In this document: piece by piece, positions 26,338 through 35,292 of the stretch
Position numbering within the stretch: position 1 is the first letter of the stretch
Layout of the letters: each line of letters opens with the position of its first letter
Origin: Ignatzschineria sp. RMDPL8A
Lineage (GTDB): Bacteria; Pseudomonadota; Gammaproteobacteria; Cardiobacteriales; Wohlfahrtiimonadaceae
Assembly: GCF_029815055.1 (NCBI RefSeq)
Contig: NZ_JAPPWA010000001.1
Span: forward strand, 49,635 to 113,634
DNA length: 64,000 nucleotides
Direction: 5' to 3'
Program-made: the position numbers and the translations under genes
Notes under the pieces: generated by a model
Databases searched by the model: none
The model's input: the letters and a program-made list of their open reading frames with translations, nothing else
What the model was told of the DNA's origin: nothing

Positions 26338-26853
26338 ATGCCTGTCCGATATTAACAATAACTCCCTTGATTCTTCCGCCCTTCTCCCTTTCTCCATTTT
26401 CTCTCCACCCCCTACTTCCAGTCTCTCCCTTTCCCGCAGAGTGTTCGAAAGTCGATCAACTCAAACCCCGTAAAACAGACCGTTTAATCAACGCCTCAAA
26501 TCAACTTGAGGGGATAAAAACGAAACTGACAAACCCAATTGTTAAAGTGCTAATCTTGCAAACTCCGCTAATTTCCCAAAGAAACTCGCCTCGCCGCCTG
26601 GAAGATTTTTTGTTCTCTGCCGAAACAGGTGATCAATTATAGCGAAGATTTAGATTACGTCAACCCCGATTGCAAAGAAAATCGAAAGATTGTCACAAAT
26701 CCGCAATAAGACCATGATTCACCAAGGAAAGAATTTTGATGTTTTTATGAAAAAACTTAGCGGTTAGACGAAACACCCTGTAAACCCACCTCTCCCAATG
26801 ATTCAAATCGCCTAGAAACTGGGCAAATATTTATAAAGCCCGCCGGCCAGACA
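26338..26853. other. Intergenic region upstream of the autotransporter 3' end
   Basis: 516 bases between two terminators. The first part is strongly pyrimidine-rich on the plus strand (runs of CCCTT/CTCC). A short inverted repeat CCTCAA-ATCAAC-TTGAGG lies at 26494-26511. An open frame at 26325-26642 has no SD, starts inside the terminator and has an odd Pro/Leu-rich composition, so I do not call it. No RNA gene is recognised. Confidence 0.4.
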
Positions 26854-26884
26854 TAAAAAAAGCCACCCTCATCGGAAGGTGGCT
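26854..26884 (-). terminator. Rho-independent terminator of the autotransporter gene
   Basis: On the minus strand AGCCACC / GGTGGCT stem followed by seven T (26854-26860), 63 bases past the stop. Confidence 0.87.
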
Positions 26885-26946
26885 CTCTTACTCTACTTAT
26901 CGCTCTATCTATAGACTCTATATATAAAGGACTGAGATTCTCTTAA

Positions 26947-29900
26947 TTAAAACTCATAACGGAGATCAAGCTTGATACGGGTATCGCGATATTTGTCCTT
27001 TCCTTTTGTGAAAGAGACACCGCCACTGATCGTCCAGTTATTCTCTAACTCAGTTTTCGCACCAAGCTCTAACTGATAGAGGTTTTTATTCCCAGCAACC
27101 GATGCGTTCGTTAAGTTCGTTTTCTCAAGCGATACTTCAAACGGTTTAGTGTTGTGGATATAGTTAAACTCTGCATACGGAGTCACTTGTCCATCAAACC
27201 ATGCACGCTCATTAAAGAGACGCGCTCCTAAACGCAGCTGAACGTTTCCGCGATTCGTCGTGACTTTTGTTCCACGATTATCCGTATAATCATCCGCCTT
27301 CACGCCCATATAGGTAATTTGTGCTTGCGGTTGAAGTTTTAAGGTTTCGCTTAAATCAAACGCATGCCCTGCTTCAATCGATGCAATGATCCCGCGGCTA
27401 TTGTACTTATTATTTTGATCTTTATAGTCGATGCTATTGCGCATAAAGACATATTGCGCCCATGCATCTAAATAGCTATGCTCATCAAAATTGTATGTAC
27501 CGTAGAGTCCGAGCGCAAACCCGTGGCTGCTATGATCCGCTTTGAATCCACGCGCATGGTTTTTCGTATTCCCATCACTGTATCCGTAAGCGATCATCAC
27601 CCCAGCGTTGTACTCTTGCTTATCAAGAAGGTCTTTACCTAAATGGATCGTATAGTAATCCACCTTACTCTCAAGCGCGCTACCTAAATCCGTACGATAT
27701 TTACCGAACGATGCTTTCGCGTGCATCCACACCCCTTCATATTCAGGAAGGTATTGGCGATCATGATATTTAAGCTCAAACATAATATTGCCTAACACAT
27801 GATTTGCAAGATACGCGCCCACCTCAGGTGAGTATTGTCCGCTCTTATCGACTGGTTTAGCTGGCTCTTGTGGTTCATTCGGGTTAACAGGTTCAACTGG
27901 CTCTACTGGTTCAACTGGCTCTACTGGTTCAACTGGCTCTACTGGTTCTGCTGGCTCTACTGGTTCTGCTGGCTCTGCTGGCTCTGCTGGCTCTGCTGGC
28001 TCTGCTGGCTCTGTTGGCTCTGCTGGCTCTGTTGGCTCTGTTGGCTCTGTTGGCTCTGTTGGCTCTGTTGGCTCTGTTGGCTCTGTTGGCTCTGTTGGCT
28101 CTGTTGGCTCTGTTGGCTCTGTTGGCTCTGTTGGCTCTGTTGGCTCTACTGGCTCTGTTGGCTCTGTTGGGTTTTCACCACCACCGATAGGATCACCTCC
28201 AGGATTGCCTGTATGAGGAACGTATTCATTCACTAAATACCAGCTATTTGTCCCTGCATCAAAACCATTAGTGTTTTTACGGCCTTCAAAAATATACTCA
28301 ACCCCACCATCGGTGACAGCGCCTTTGTGTGTCAATTCAAAGTTCGAAGCATCCCCTTCAACGTTAACCAGCAAAATCCCTTTTTTAGTAATTAATTCAG
28401 GATTAAATATCTCTTCAATTTTAACTTCACTGGTTCCGTTAGCATCACCCTTAACGATCATCAAGTTTTTGTTTCCGTCAGTAGTTAAAGGATTAGCTTC
28501 TTCTTGACCGGTTGCGTTGACTTTACCGAAATGGAGCGCACTTCCTTGGCCCCCCACATAGTTCCCTTCAACCGTTAAAACGCCATACGACTTGCCATAG
28601 TCGGTCGCGTTACCGATATGGACACTGCCTTGGTTATTTAAATTACTGAGTGTTGTATTTCCATTTGCATGGAGCATAGCCGCCTGACCAACATTAATAG
28701 TACCTTTACGCGCATCATCACTAACTTTAATACCTTCAAATACAACAATAACATCTTCATTTAAGTTCAAATCGCCAAGCAATGTGTTGATTTGATCTTT
28801 TGTGAAAACCGCTTTTCCTGCATCAAAGTTAAATGAATGCTCTTCATCAATGCCGATTTCACCGTGAATCAGACTATCTGCACGAACATGCGCATCTGCA
28901 CCGCGAACAAAGAATTTGGCGTCTTCAGCTTTAAGATTAAGGCCACCATTAATATCAACCTCGCCTTTTGCATCGTATAACGCACCCTTTTCAAGGGTCA
29001 CATCACCACTAACAATCAGCTCAGCATCGCGTTTAATGTCATAACGAAGCTTGGCATCTTCCGCAACCTCTTCTGTAGATTCAGAGGACTTGCCCGCAAG
29101 AACTTTCACATATTCATCATACGTTAAGCCGTGATGAAAACCATCTCCAGTAAATGCAAGGCGACCGCCCTCTTCCGAGCCATCACGATATGTGGCATCT
29201 GTCATTTTTGCATTTTCACCTAGCGTTAATGCCCCTAATGCCATCTGGCTTCCAGCAATCACCACATCGCTATTCGCACCGAATTTAAGATCAGCCACAT
29301 CCACATTACTTGCCGCAATCACTAACTGTGCATTATTTAGATCAACCTTCTTACCTTCACCTTTAGCTGCAAATGTAGCACCTAAAAATGTACCTGATAA
29401 TTGATCCTGCGCTGTTAAATTGCCTTCTACAGTGAGACTACTACCATGAATATCTAAACGACTTCCTGTGCCGCTATAAGTAATATCGTTCTTCGCAATA
29501 ACCTGACTCTTCTGTAATGCATCCGCTTCTCCAACGCCCTGCACGGCTTTATTCTGAGTCTCTTCATCGATCTCACCCTCATAAGCTGGGCGACTATCGT
29601 GACGGAAATAGAGTCCGTCGGAAATGGTTAATTCAGCATTTTCTAATACCACATTGTCATTAAATGTTGCAGTAGACCCCTGTTCAACATGATGGAATGT
29701 CCGCGCACCATCATTTGTTTTAGCAACAAAATCACCGATTACATCTAAAGTTGAATTACCCGATACGCGCACACCCGCGCCATGCCCGGTAAAACTAATC
29801 CCCTCTTGAATTTCTCCCTGGGATTGACGACTTAAGGAAAGATTCGCATCGGTAAAGGTCGCTTTACCTTGAAGATCAAATGAGGCTTGATCCACCTGCA

Positions 29901-31038
29901 TATTCAGCGTAAAACCTCCTCGATTATAATCTCCACCAATAAAGTTGGTTTCCTCTTCAACGATTAAATGAGCCTTGTTATCTAAGAATAGAGACCCGCC
30001 TGAAGGATCATTAGTGCGATTCTCAAGTCGTTTCGTCTCAACTCTCTCATACATGATATGACCTTCACCATGAACCTTAGAATCATACAGCTCCCATACT
30101 TTACCATTCCAAACATACTGACCATTCTCACTTGGAGTATAGTTTGCACTCTCAGTAAGAGTATAAAAATGAGAAACATCGGAATTCTCTTTATCTTCCA
30201 CTAATTTCGTTGGAGGAGTAGCAGTATTTTCATCTATTTCCTTATCTGTCTCCTTATCTGTCTCCTTATCTTCAATCTTCTTCCACGCAACATGACGATC
30301 GATTTTCTGATGATCACCCGCTTCAAAAGTTAAATTTTTAACTGTTTCCGTACTGTGGATCATCACAGAGGTATAGCCTTCAATATTTAAATCATTACTT
30401 TGACCTAAGATATTTTTGTTGAAGTCCCCTTCATCTTTTCCACCAATATGCACAGATACGCCATGATTGATCTTTGTCGTACCAATGTAATCATTCCCTT
30501 CCTTAGAATTGGATTTAAGCGTCACACTACGGCCATAACGATCATCTTCACCTTTATGTAAAATCTCTCCATTGGGATCGAGCGCATGCGTCTCAGTATC
30601 ACCTCTTACAAGCTCACCTCTTGAGTCTCTCAACAAGCCTGTCGCTTTCTCTTTTTTATACTTTACATTTGGCGCACTGATCTCAAGGGACGCATCACCT
30701 GTAATTTTTCCATTATAAAAAACGCCCGAGCTCTCATAGGTTTCATTGCCTGACTCATCGGTAATCTTTTTTAGCTGATGAAGATTGCGAATCTCTAAAC
30801 GATCACCATGATCGATAATCTCTTCACCGGTCAGCTCTGCTTTCTCAAGAGGTGTTAACGGAATAGGCTTATCTTCTTCCGCCTGTGCCCCTGCTAGAGC
30901 GACTCCGAGTACTCCGGCAAGTAATGTGGCTTTTTGCGTACGCGACGATTTTGTCTTACGGTTTTTGTTGCCTAATTCTGAAACGGCCATCCAAGTGCCG
31001 AGCGCTTGATTCCAAACTACTTTAAATATTCTATTCAC
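26947..31038 (-). CDS. Type Va autotransporter adhesin with ESPR and (T/A/V)EP repeat linker
   Basis: 1363 residues. The N-terminus is an extended signal peptide region, MNRIFKVVWNQALGTWMAVSEL, then a basic stretch and hydrophobic core with AQA cleavage at about residue 53. Residues about 54-960 form a repetitive beta-helix-like passenger (recurring GD-L/I-x-I and LTVEGNL patterns); no serine-protease GDSGSP was seen, so an adhesin/AIDA-like role is likelier than a protease. Residues about 985-1080 are a Pro/Glu-rich linker of tandem T/A/V-E-P. Residues about 1090-1363 are the AT-1 beta-barrel (YLANHVLGNIMFEL, then GVWMHAKASFG) ending LDLRYEF with terminal Phe. A small 12-bp repeat (30241-30276) encodes DKETDKET. 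Function in surface attachment is inferred. Confidence 0.93.
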   Translation of the reverse strand: MNRIFKVVWNQALGTWMAVSELGNKNRKTKSSRTQKATLLAGVLGVALAGAQAEEDKPIPLTPLEKAELTGEEIIDHGDRLEIRNLHQLKKITDESGNETYESSGVFYNGKITGDASLEISAPNVKYKKEKATGLLRDSRGELVRGDTETHALDPNGEILHKGEDDRYGRSVTLKSNSKEGNDYIGTTKINHGVSVHIGGKDEGDFNKNILGQSNDLNIEGYTSVMIHSTETVKNLTFEAGDHQKIDRHVAWKKIEDKETDKETDKEIDENTATPPTKLVEDKENSDVSHFYTLTESANYTPSENGQYVWNGKVWELYDSKVHGEGHIMYERVETKRLENRTNDPSGGSLFLDNKAHLIVEEETNFIGGDYNRGGFTLNMQVDQASFDLQGKATFTDANLSLSRQSQGEIQEGISFTGHGAGVRVSGNSTLDVIGDFVAKTNDGARTFHHVEQGSTATFNDNVVLENAELTISDGLYFRHDSRPAYEGEIDEETQNKAVQGVGEADALQKSQVIAKNDITYSGTGSRLDIHGSSLTVEGNLTAQDQLSGTFLGATFAAKGEGKKVDLNNAQLVIAASNVDVADLKFGANSDVVIAGSQMALGALTLGENAKMTDATYRDGSEEGGRLAFTGDGFHHGLTYDEYVKVLAGKSSESTEEVAEDAKLRYDIKRDAELIVSGDVTLEKGALYDAKGEVDINGGLNLKAEDAKFFVRGADAHVRADSLIHGEIGIDEEHSFNFDAGKAVFTKDQINTLLGDLNLNEDVIVVFEGIKVSDDARKGTINVGQAAMLHANGNTTLSNLNNQGSVHIGNATDYGKSYGVLTVEGNYVGGQGSALHFGKVNATGQEEANPLTTDGNKNLMIVKGDANGTSEVKIEEIFNPELITKKGILLVNVEGDASNFELTHKGAVTDGGVEYIFEGRKNTNGFDAGTNSWYLVNEYVPHTGNPGGDPIGGGENPTEPTEPVEPTEPTEPTEPTEPTEPTEPTEPTEPTEPTEPTEPTEPTEPAEPTEPAEPAEPAEPAEPAEPVEPAEPVEPVEPVEPVEPVEPVEPVNPNEPQEPAKPVDKSGQYSPEVGAYLANHVLGNIMFELKYHDRQYLPEYEGVWMHAKASFGKYRTDLGSALESKVDYYTIHLGKDLLDKQEYNAGVMIAYGYSDGNTKNHARGFKADHSSHGFALGLYGTYNFDEHSYLDAWAQYVFMRNSIDYKDQNNKYNSRGIIASIEAGHAFDLSETLKLQPQAQITYMGVKADDYTDNRGTKVTTNRGNVQLRLGARLFNERAWFDGQVTPYAEFNYIHNTKPFEVSLEKTNLTNASVAGNKNLYQLELGAKTELENNWTISGGVSFTKGKDKYRDTRIKLDLRYEF
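27889..28167 (-). repeat. 31-copy 9-bp tandem repeat inside the autotransporter
   Basis: 279 bases = 31 in-frame 9-base units, each coding one x-Glu-Pro triplet. Reading along the plus strand: six GTTGAACCx/GTAGAGCCA (VEP) units alternate at the left, then mostly GCAGAGCCA (AEP), then a block of 13 consecutive ACAGAGCCA (TEP) units, then VEP and two TEP. Because the unit is 9 bases, slipped-strand changes alter linker length but never frame. The 13 identical units point to recent expansion. Confidence 0.97.
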
Positions 31039-31444
31039 GACTTAAATCAATCCTAATAATTTATAACCAACAAATACTATTTTTGTTGACGGAAATCATC
31101 CTTGTATTTCCAGATTTATGCGCCAACCTAAAAAATTTCAGAGATTATAGTCATATGTTTGATTTTTGTCGATTTGTGTAAACAAATGTAATGATTAGAT
31201 AATTCAATCGCACCTTTACATTCTGTATATCATTGTTTTTAATTGTATTAATGCCAAAATATCGCCTTTACATTGTCGAGAAAACAAAGTTGGCATGCTT
31301 TTTATAGTAATCAAAACAAAAAAACGCAACCTCAAAACATGAAGTTGCGTTTATGATCAATACTTATTTAAAAAACTTATTACAAAACTATATTATGAAG
31401 TTTTATATTATAACTGGCTGCAAAACTTAAATTTTGCAATTAAA
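31039..31444 (-). promoter_or_regulatory. Autotransporter upstream region and ornithine carbamoyltransferase terminator
   Basis: 406 bases, very AT-rich. At 31310-31353 a 9-bp stem AAACGCAAC / GTTGCGTTT precedes a T-run on the minus strand: terminator of the upstream carbamoyltransferase gene. At 31172-31187 lies a perfect palindrome ATTTGT-GTAA-ACAAAT, about 135 bases before the autotransporter start, a possible regulator site. No convincing -35/-10 pair is chosen. Confidence 0.55.
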
Positions 31445-32449
31445 TCAATTCTTTAATGTTGCCACGAGTACCGCTTTAATGGTGTGCATTCGATTACCGG
31501 CTTGTGGAAATTGGATCGCTCTATCCGATTCGAAGACATCTTCCGTCACTTCTACACCATCGAGACCAAAAGTTTCATAAATCCATTCGCCGACGGTAGT
31601 TTCTCGGTTATGAAATGCAGGTAGGCAGTGCATAAATTTCACATCGGGGTTCCCTGAAGCATTTATTAATTCACTATTGATTTGATATGGAAGGAGTAAA
31701 TCGATCCGTTCTTTCCACGCCGCTTCCGGTTCGCCCATCGACACCCAAACGTCCGTGTGTACAAAATCGACGCCTTTTACTGCCAATTTTGGGTCCTCAG
31801 TGAGCGTAATGGTCGCTCCGGTCTCTTTTGCAATCGCTTGACAGGTTTTTACTAACGCCTCTTCGGGCCATAAATTCTTCGGCGCACCGATGCGAATATG
31901 CATCCCTAATTTTGCCGCTAATACCAGATGAGAGTTCCCCATATTGTTACGCGCATCACCTAAATAAGCGTAGTGAATCTCTTCAAAAGGCTTATCGATA
32001 TTCTCTTTCATGGTGAGTGCATCGGCGAGCATTTGTGTGGGATGAAATTCATCGGTTAGCCCATTATACACTGGCACACCGGCATACGCTGCAAGCTCAT
32101 TTTCGATCACATCTTGGCTAAATCCACGATAAAGAATCGCATCGTACATCTCCCCAAGAACACGCGCCGTATCTTTCATCGATTCTTTATGCCCAATTTG
32201 CGAGCCTGAATCGCCAATATAGGTTAAACGCCCACCCTGATCATGCACCGCAACTTCGGTTGCACATCGAGTTCGAGTAGAGGTCTTTTCGAAAATTAAC
32301 GCGACATTTTTCCCAATTAAATATTGCTCCTCACGGCCTTCGGCTTTAGCTTGTTTTAGCTCTGCCGCTAAGTCGATCAGATAGCGAATTTCGTCGGAGG
32401 TGAAGTCTAAAAGTTTTAGAAAGTGACGATTACGCAAATCATGAGACAT
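31445..32449 (-). CDS. argF/arcB: Ornithine carbamoyltransferase (ArcB/ArgF)
   Basis: 334 residues; transfers the carbamoyl group between carbamoyl phosphate and ornithine/citrulline. Carbamoyl-phosphate motif [19 protein letters not shown], the substrate segment [30 protein letters not shown] and the catalytic [10 protein letters not shown]. Wording such as [37 protein letters not shown] and LLPYQIN is closer, by memory, to Pseudomonas ArcB (catabolic) than to E. coli ArgF, yet arcA and arcC are not beside it. Whether it works in arginine synthesis or in the deiminase pathway cannot be decided here. It is monocistronic, with a strong terminator at 31310-31353. Confidence 0.95.
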   Translation of the reverse strand: MSHDLRNRHFLKLLDFTSDEIRYLIDLAAELKQAKAEGREEQYLIGKNVALIFEKTSTRTRCATEVAVHDQGGRLTYIGDSGSQIGHKESMKDTARVLGEMYDAILYRGFSQDVIENELAAYAGVPVYNGLTDEFHPTQMLADALTMKENIDKPFEEIHYAYLGDARNNMGNSHLVLAAKLGMHIRIGAPKNLWPEEALVKTCQAIAKETGATITLTEDPKLAVKGVDFVHTDVWVSMGEPEAAWKERIDLLLPYQINSELINASGNPDVKFMHCLPAFHNRETTVGEWIYETFGLDGVEVTEDVFESDRAIQFPQAGNRMHTIKAVLVATLKN

Positions 32450-32554
32450 ACTCTGTTTCTCCTATATTGATGGTTGTGGTAAATAGCGAATCATTTAGTA
32501 TAATCACATCAAATCAGAGAGTTCAATAATTTATTATAAAAGGGCGCTAGCGCT

Positions 32555-33220
32555 ATGAAATCTATCCAAAAATTCTGCATGACCTGCCTCGTTTCCCCCG
32601 TCATTTTTAGCGTAAGTCACGCGTTAGATCTCCCCGAAACGATCGATCTTAAATTTACCGGCCCCTACGGCGTTCCCGCAAAAATGCACTTTAGCCACGA
32701 TCATAAGACCTTTTCGATCGTCACTGAAGTGGCCATTCCCTTTAAAAATATGCGCTTTTCTTCCAAAGGCCTCATTAAAGAGAATGAACTCCTCCCCACA
32801 GAGTTTAGAGATTATCGTGGGGGCGAGCGCTATGCCTACGCCAATTATGATTATGGCAATCAAACCATCACTTACGGTAAGCGCGATGAGGTGAAAACGG
32901 CGAAACTTCTGCCCCAATCGAAAGATTTTTACACCCTTGCCTGGCAGATGGCGATCGATCATGGCGTGATGGAGGGGGTAATTCAGACTACCAATGGCAA
33001 AAAAGTCTATACGCGCACTCCGTTTGTCAAAATCGGCACGCTCGATCAGCGCATCAATCGGGTTTCCTATCAGGCTGATCATTATCAAAATGGCGAAGGC
33101 GATGATCGCATTGAGGTCGCGCTCCTACCAGAGAAACATTTCATCCCCTCACTCATTGTTTATTATGATAAAGGGAAGCGATATGAATTAAAATTGAATG
33201 ATATTGATCTTGAGCCGTAG
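32555..33220 (+). CDS. Exported DUF3108-like protein
   Basis: 221 residues with a signal peptide (FCMTCLVSPVIFSVSHA, cleavage at about residue 24). The body has the pattern of DUF3108 periplasmic proteins: an early beta stretch IDLKFTGPYGVPAKMHFSHDHKTFSI, FSSKGLIKENELLPTEFRDYRGGERYAY, PQSKDFYTLAWQMAID, then GKKVYTR and the closing IPSLIVYYDKGKRYELKLNDIDL. DUF3108 proteins are beta-rich and of unknown function, probably in the envelope. Divergent from ornithine carbamoyltransferase and 64 bases before a small membrane protein gene. Confidence 0.72.
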   Translation: MKSIQKFCMTCLVSPVIFSVSHALDLPETIDLKFTGPYGVPAKMHFSHDHKTFSIVTEVAIPFKNMRFSSKGLIKENELLPTEFRDYRGGERYAYANYDYGNQTITYGKRDEVKTAKLLPQSKDFYTLAWQMAIDHGVMEGVIQTTNGKKVYTRTPFVKIGTLDQRINRVSYQADHYQNGEGDDRIEVALLPEKHFIPSLIVYYDKGKRYELKLNDIDLEP

Positions 33221-33284
33221 CATACATTTTACGAAATGGTATAATGAAAGTTCTGGTTTTATTTGCATTGATAAGGAGAATCAA

Positions 33285-33470
33285 ATGAAAGCTAACATTG
33301 GTGGTATAGACCGCATTTTACGTATTTTAGTGGGCATCGTATTGATCGCGTTAACGCTTATGGGAACCATCGGCGTTTGGGGTTGGATCGGGGTTGTACC
33401 GCTTTTAACCGGTATCTTCAAGTTCTGCCCACTCTATCCGTTACTTGGTATCTCTACGGATAAAAAATAG
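33285..33470 (+). CDS. DUF2892 (YgaP transmembrane-like) small inner-membrane protein
   Basis: 61 residues: MKANIGGIDRILRILVGIVL, a second TM in GVWGWIGVVPLLTGIFKFCPLYPLLGIST. The N-terminal NIGxxDRxLRIxxG and the C-terminal FCPLYPLLGI are the DUF2892 signature; in E. coli the same module is the membrane part of the YgaP rhodanese. Function unknown. The ATG at 33285 has AAGGAGAA 4 bases upstream; a longer frame overlapping the preceding gene is not needed. A terminator follows. Confidence 0.9.
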   Translation: MKANIGGIDRILRILVGIVLIALTLMGTIGVWGWIGVVPLLTGIFKFCPLYPLLGISTDKK

Positions 33471-33490
33471 TTTTCCCGCATAATCAGCAG

Positions 33491-33527
33491 CGGCGCTCTC
33501 GGTATCTTATCGGCAGCGCCGTTTTTA
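33491..33527 (+). terminator. Rho-independent terminator
   Basis: CGGCGCT / AGCGCCG stem (7 bp, 17-base loop) followed by TTTTTATT, just after the DUF2892 gene. Confidence 0.85.
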
Positions 33528-33619
33528 TTGCCCGCGATCTGACAAATCGTCCCATCTTATAATAATGATATAATAGGGGTTTGTTTGATTATCAACCCGA
33601 GATAGGGGCTCACATCACC

Positions 33620-34504
33620 ATGGTTTCATTTACTTATATCTGTACACGAATTTCGGCATTGTTCGGGAATAAAGACGATCTTTGCCGCATGGGAATCTAT
33701 TATTATGAGGGGAATGAAGTCAAACGCGATCTAGACAGAGCCGCGCGCTACTTCAAAAAAGCCTCCGATAAGCACAATACCAAAGCGCTCTATTATCTGG
33801 GGCTAATCGAACTTGAACGCCTCACCGATGTACTCGAATACGCGCCGATCTTACGCTATTTTGAGCTCGCTCGAATCAGTGTTTTAAAAGCGGTCAATTC
33901 CATTAATGAGATTGAGAAAACGCTCTTTAATTTAGATAAATCGCCGGAAGTTGCGTCTACTCTCTTTAAAATCGGCTATATGTACGCCAACGATAGCAGC
34001 GTCCACCGTAATTATGAGAAGGCTGCACAATATTATAAACGCGCCGCTAGTTTCGGGAATTATCACGCTAAAAATCAGCTCGGACAACTATTATTAAAAG
34101 GCGAAGGCCGTGTTGAAGCGAATCGTGATAGTGCTTTTACCTATCTCTTTTCGGCGGCGCGCGATGGATTTAATCCCGCCAAAGAGACCTTAATCCACTA
34201 TTTTAGTAACGATGAAACCCTCAATGAGCTAAAAACCCATCTCGATGAGCCCAATTTTGCCGCGATCTATGCCTCAATGCTCTACGATGGTCTCTATGTG
34301 GAATCAGATTTTGAAGGGGCGGAAGAGTATTTCCGCATTGCAGCTCGCGAACGCCATCCCGATGCGATTTTCCATCTTGGACTGATCTATAATGCTCGCG
34401 GGGATAAAGCTCGAGCAGAGGAATATTTCAGCCATGCCCGCTCACTCAATCACCTTGAAGCGCTCAATATGCTCGGCGCAACAGCGAATCAAGCAAACCC
34501 ATAA
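33620..34504 (+). CDS. Sel1/TPR-repeat protein
   Basis: 294 residues without a clear signal peptide. Sel1-like repeats are visible: MGIYYYEGNEVKRDLDRAARYFKKASDKHNTKALYYLGLIE, then IGYMYANDSSVHRNYEKAAQYYKRAASFGNYHAKNQLGQLLLKGEGRVEAN, YLFSAARDGFNPAKETL, and C-terminal DFEGAEEYFRIAARERHPDAIFHLGLIYNARGD. These solenoids mediate protein contacts. I start at the ATG at 33620 rather than a TTG at 33581: a TATAAT at 33569-33574 would put transcription start right at that TTG. A role cannot be named. Confidence 0.78.
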   Translation: MVSFTYICTRISALFGNKDDLCRMGIYYYEGNEVKRDLDRAARYFKKASDKHNTKALYYLGLIELERLTDVLEYAPILRYFELARISVLKAVNSINEIEKTLFNLDKSPEVASTLFKIGYMYANDSSVHRNYEKAAQYYKRAASFGNYHAKNQLGQLLLKGEGRVEANRDSAFTYLFSAARDGFNPAKETLIHYFSNDETLNELKTHLDEPNFAAIYASMLYDGLYVESDFEGAEEYFRIAARERHPDAIFHLGLIYNARGDKARAEEYFSHARSLNHLEALNMLGATANQANP

Positions 34505-34538
34505 CATCATTATTTTTTATTCTTGAATCGCGAATCAC

Positions 34539-34587
34539 AGCCCTCCAATCTGGCGTAAACCGTCACCCTATTGGGAGGGCTTTTTTC
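34539..34587 (+). terminator. Terminator overlapping the macro-domain gene end
   Basis: AGCCCTCC-AA / TTGGGAGGGCT stem (10-11 bp with one bulge) then six T. The 3' arm and T-run lie inside the last codons of the convergent macro-domain gene (KKPSQ-stop), so one sequence is both terminator and coding. Confidence 0.85.
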
Positions 34588-35089
34588 TGGCGCTTTTATG
34601 AAACGTATGAGGTTTATCGCGATACCACTCATAAATCGTCACCGTAATCCCGCGCGCCACAATCGTTTCATCGATTAATGCTTCAATCTTATTCCAATCC
34701 CCGCCCGCAAGCCCTGCCCCAATTTTAGGCATATGGACGCTCGCTTTTAAAACTGCCGCTTCATCGGCAAGCTTTTCAAGACACGATTTTAGCGCATCAT
34801 ACCGAATCGGCGGAACGCCCACATCATCGGCCACAATATCATGTTGCGCCACCATATTGACCACATAGGTATCAAGCTCCACCTGCACCGTCTGAATCTC
34901 GCCCAGCGCAAAATTATTAAGATCGCGATGCTTGTACCATAGATAATAGGACTCCTCCGGATCGCGCCACCGTTTTGAGAGCGCCAACACAAATCCCGCG
35001 CCCCAACCGCCCACATCATTACAGATATGCGCGATTAATTTAATTCCTGATCCCTGCGGATCGGTCGCATCTCCTTGTTGATAATTCAT
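34568..35089 (-). CDS. Macro-domain (ADP-ribose-binding / Appr-1''-p processing-like) protein
   Basis: 173 residues, single macro domain: YQQGDATDPQGSGIKLIAHICNDVGGWGAGFVLALSKRWRDPEE (ADP-ribose binding loop 1 with the Asn and GGWGAGF), and second loop MPKIGAGLAGGDWNKIEALI. Length and the NDVGGWGAGF form resemble the Poa1p/TARG1-like subgroup, which hydrolyses ADP-ribosyl esters or ADP-ribose-1''-phosphate. C-terminus is basic (RDKPHTFHKSARKKPSQ). I take the second of two adjacent ATGs, 4 bases from GGAGG. No toxin-like ADP-ribosyltransferase is visible next to it, so a lone house-cleaning role is as likely as a toxin-antitoxin one. Confidence 0.85.
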   Translation of the reverse strand: MNYQQGDATDPQGSGIKLIAHICNDVGGWGAGFVLALSKRWRDPEESYYLWYKHRDLNNFALGEIQTVQVELDTYVVNMVAQHDIVADDVGVPPIRYDALKSCLEKLADEAAVLKASVHMPKIGAGLAGGDWNKIEALIDETIVARGITVTIYEWYRDKPHTFHKSARKKPSQ

Positions 35090-35292
35090 CATTCCTCCCG
35101 GATCGTTCGTTTCTTTACATTTCTTATTAAAATTTTCTACTCACGGATTCGCTAGCGTGTTAATTTGACAGATAGCGCCACGTTTGGCCTTTTCTGATGA
35201 GGCTCTCTTGTGATTCCATGGGAATATAGCATCATTCCGCATCAGAGTAATTGATTCAACCCTTATTGAATAATAATCAAACAGATACCATT

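Noticed and set aside
26325..26642. 105-residue frame after the 25509-26261 gene
   Set aside because: Begins inside a terminator, odd Pro/Leu-rich N-terminus, no SD.
27889..28167. Tandem repeats considered as CRISPR
   Set aside because: Units are 9 bases with no spacers and lie inside an ORF.
27835..28236. 133-residue open frame reading WLCWLC repeats opposite the autotransporter linker
   Set aside because: It is the antisense of the 9-base (T/A/V)EP array; repetitiveness keeps all frames open. No SD or family.
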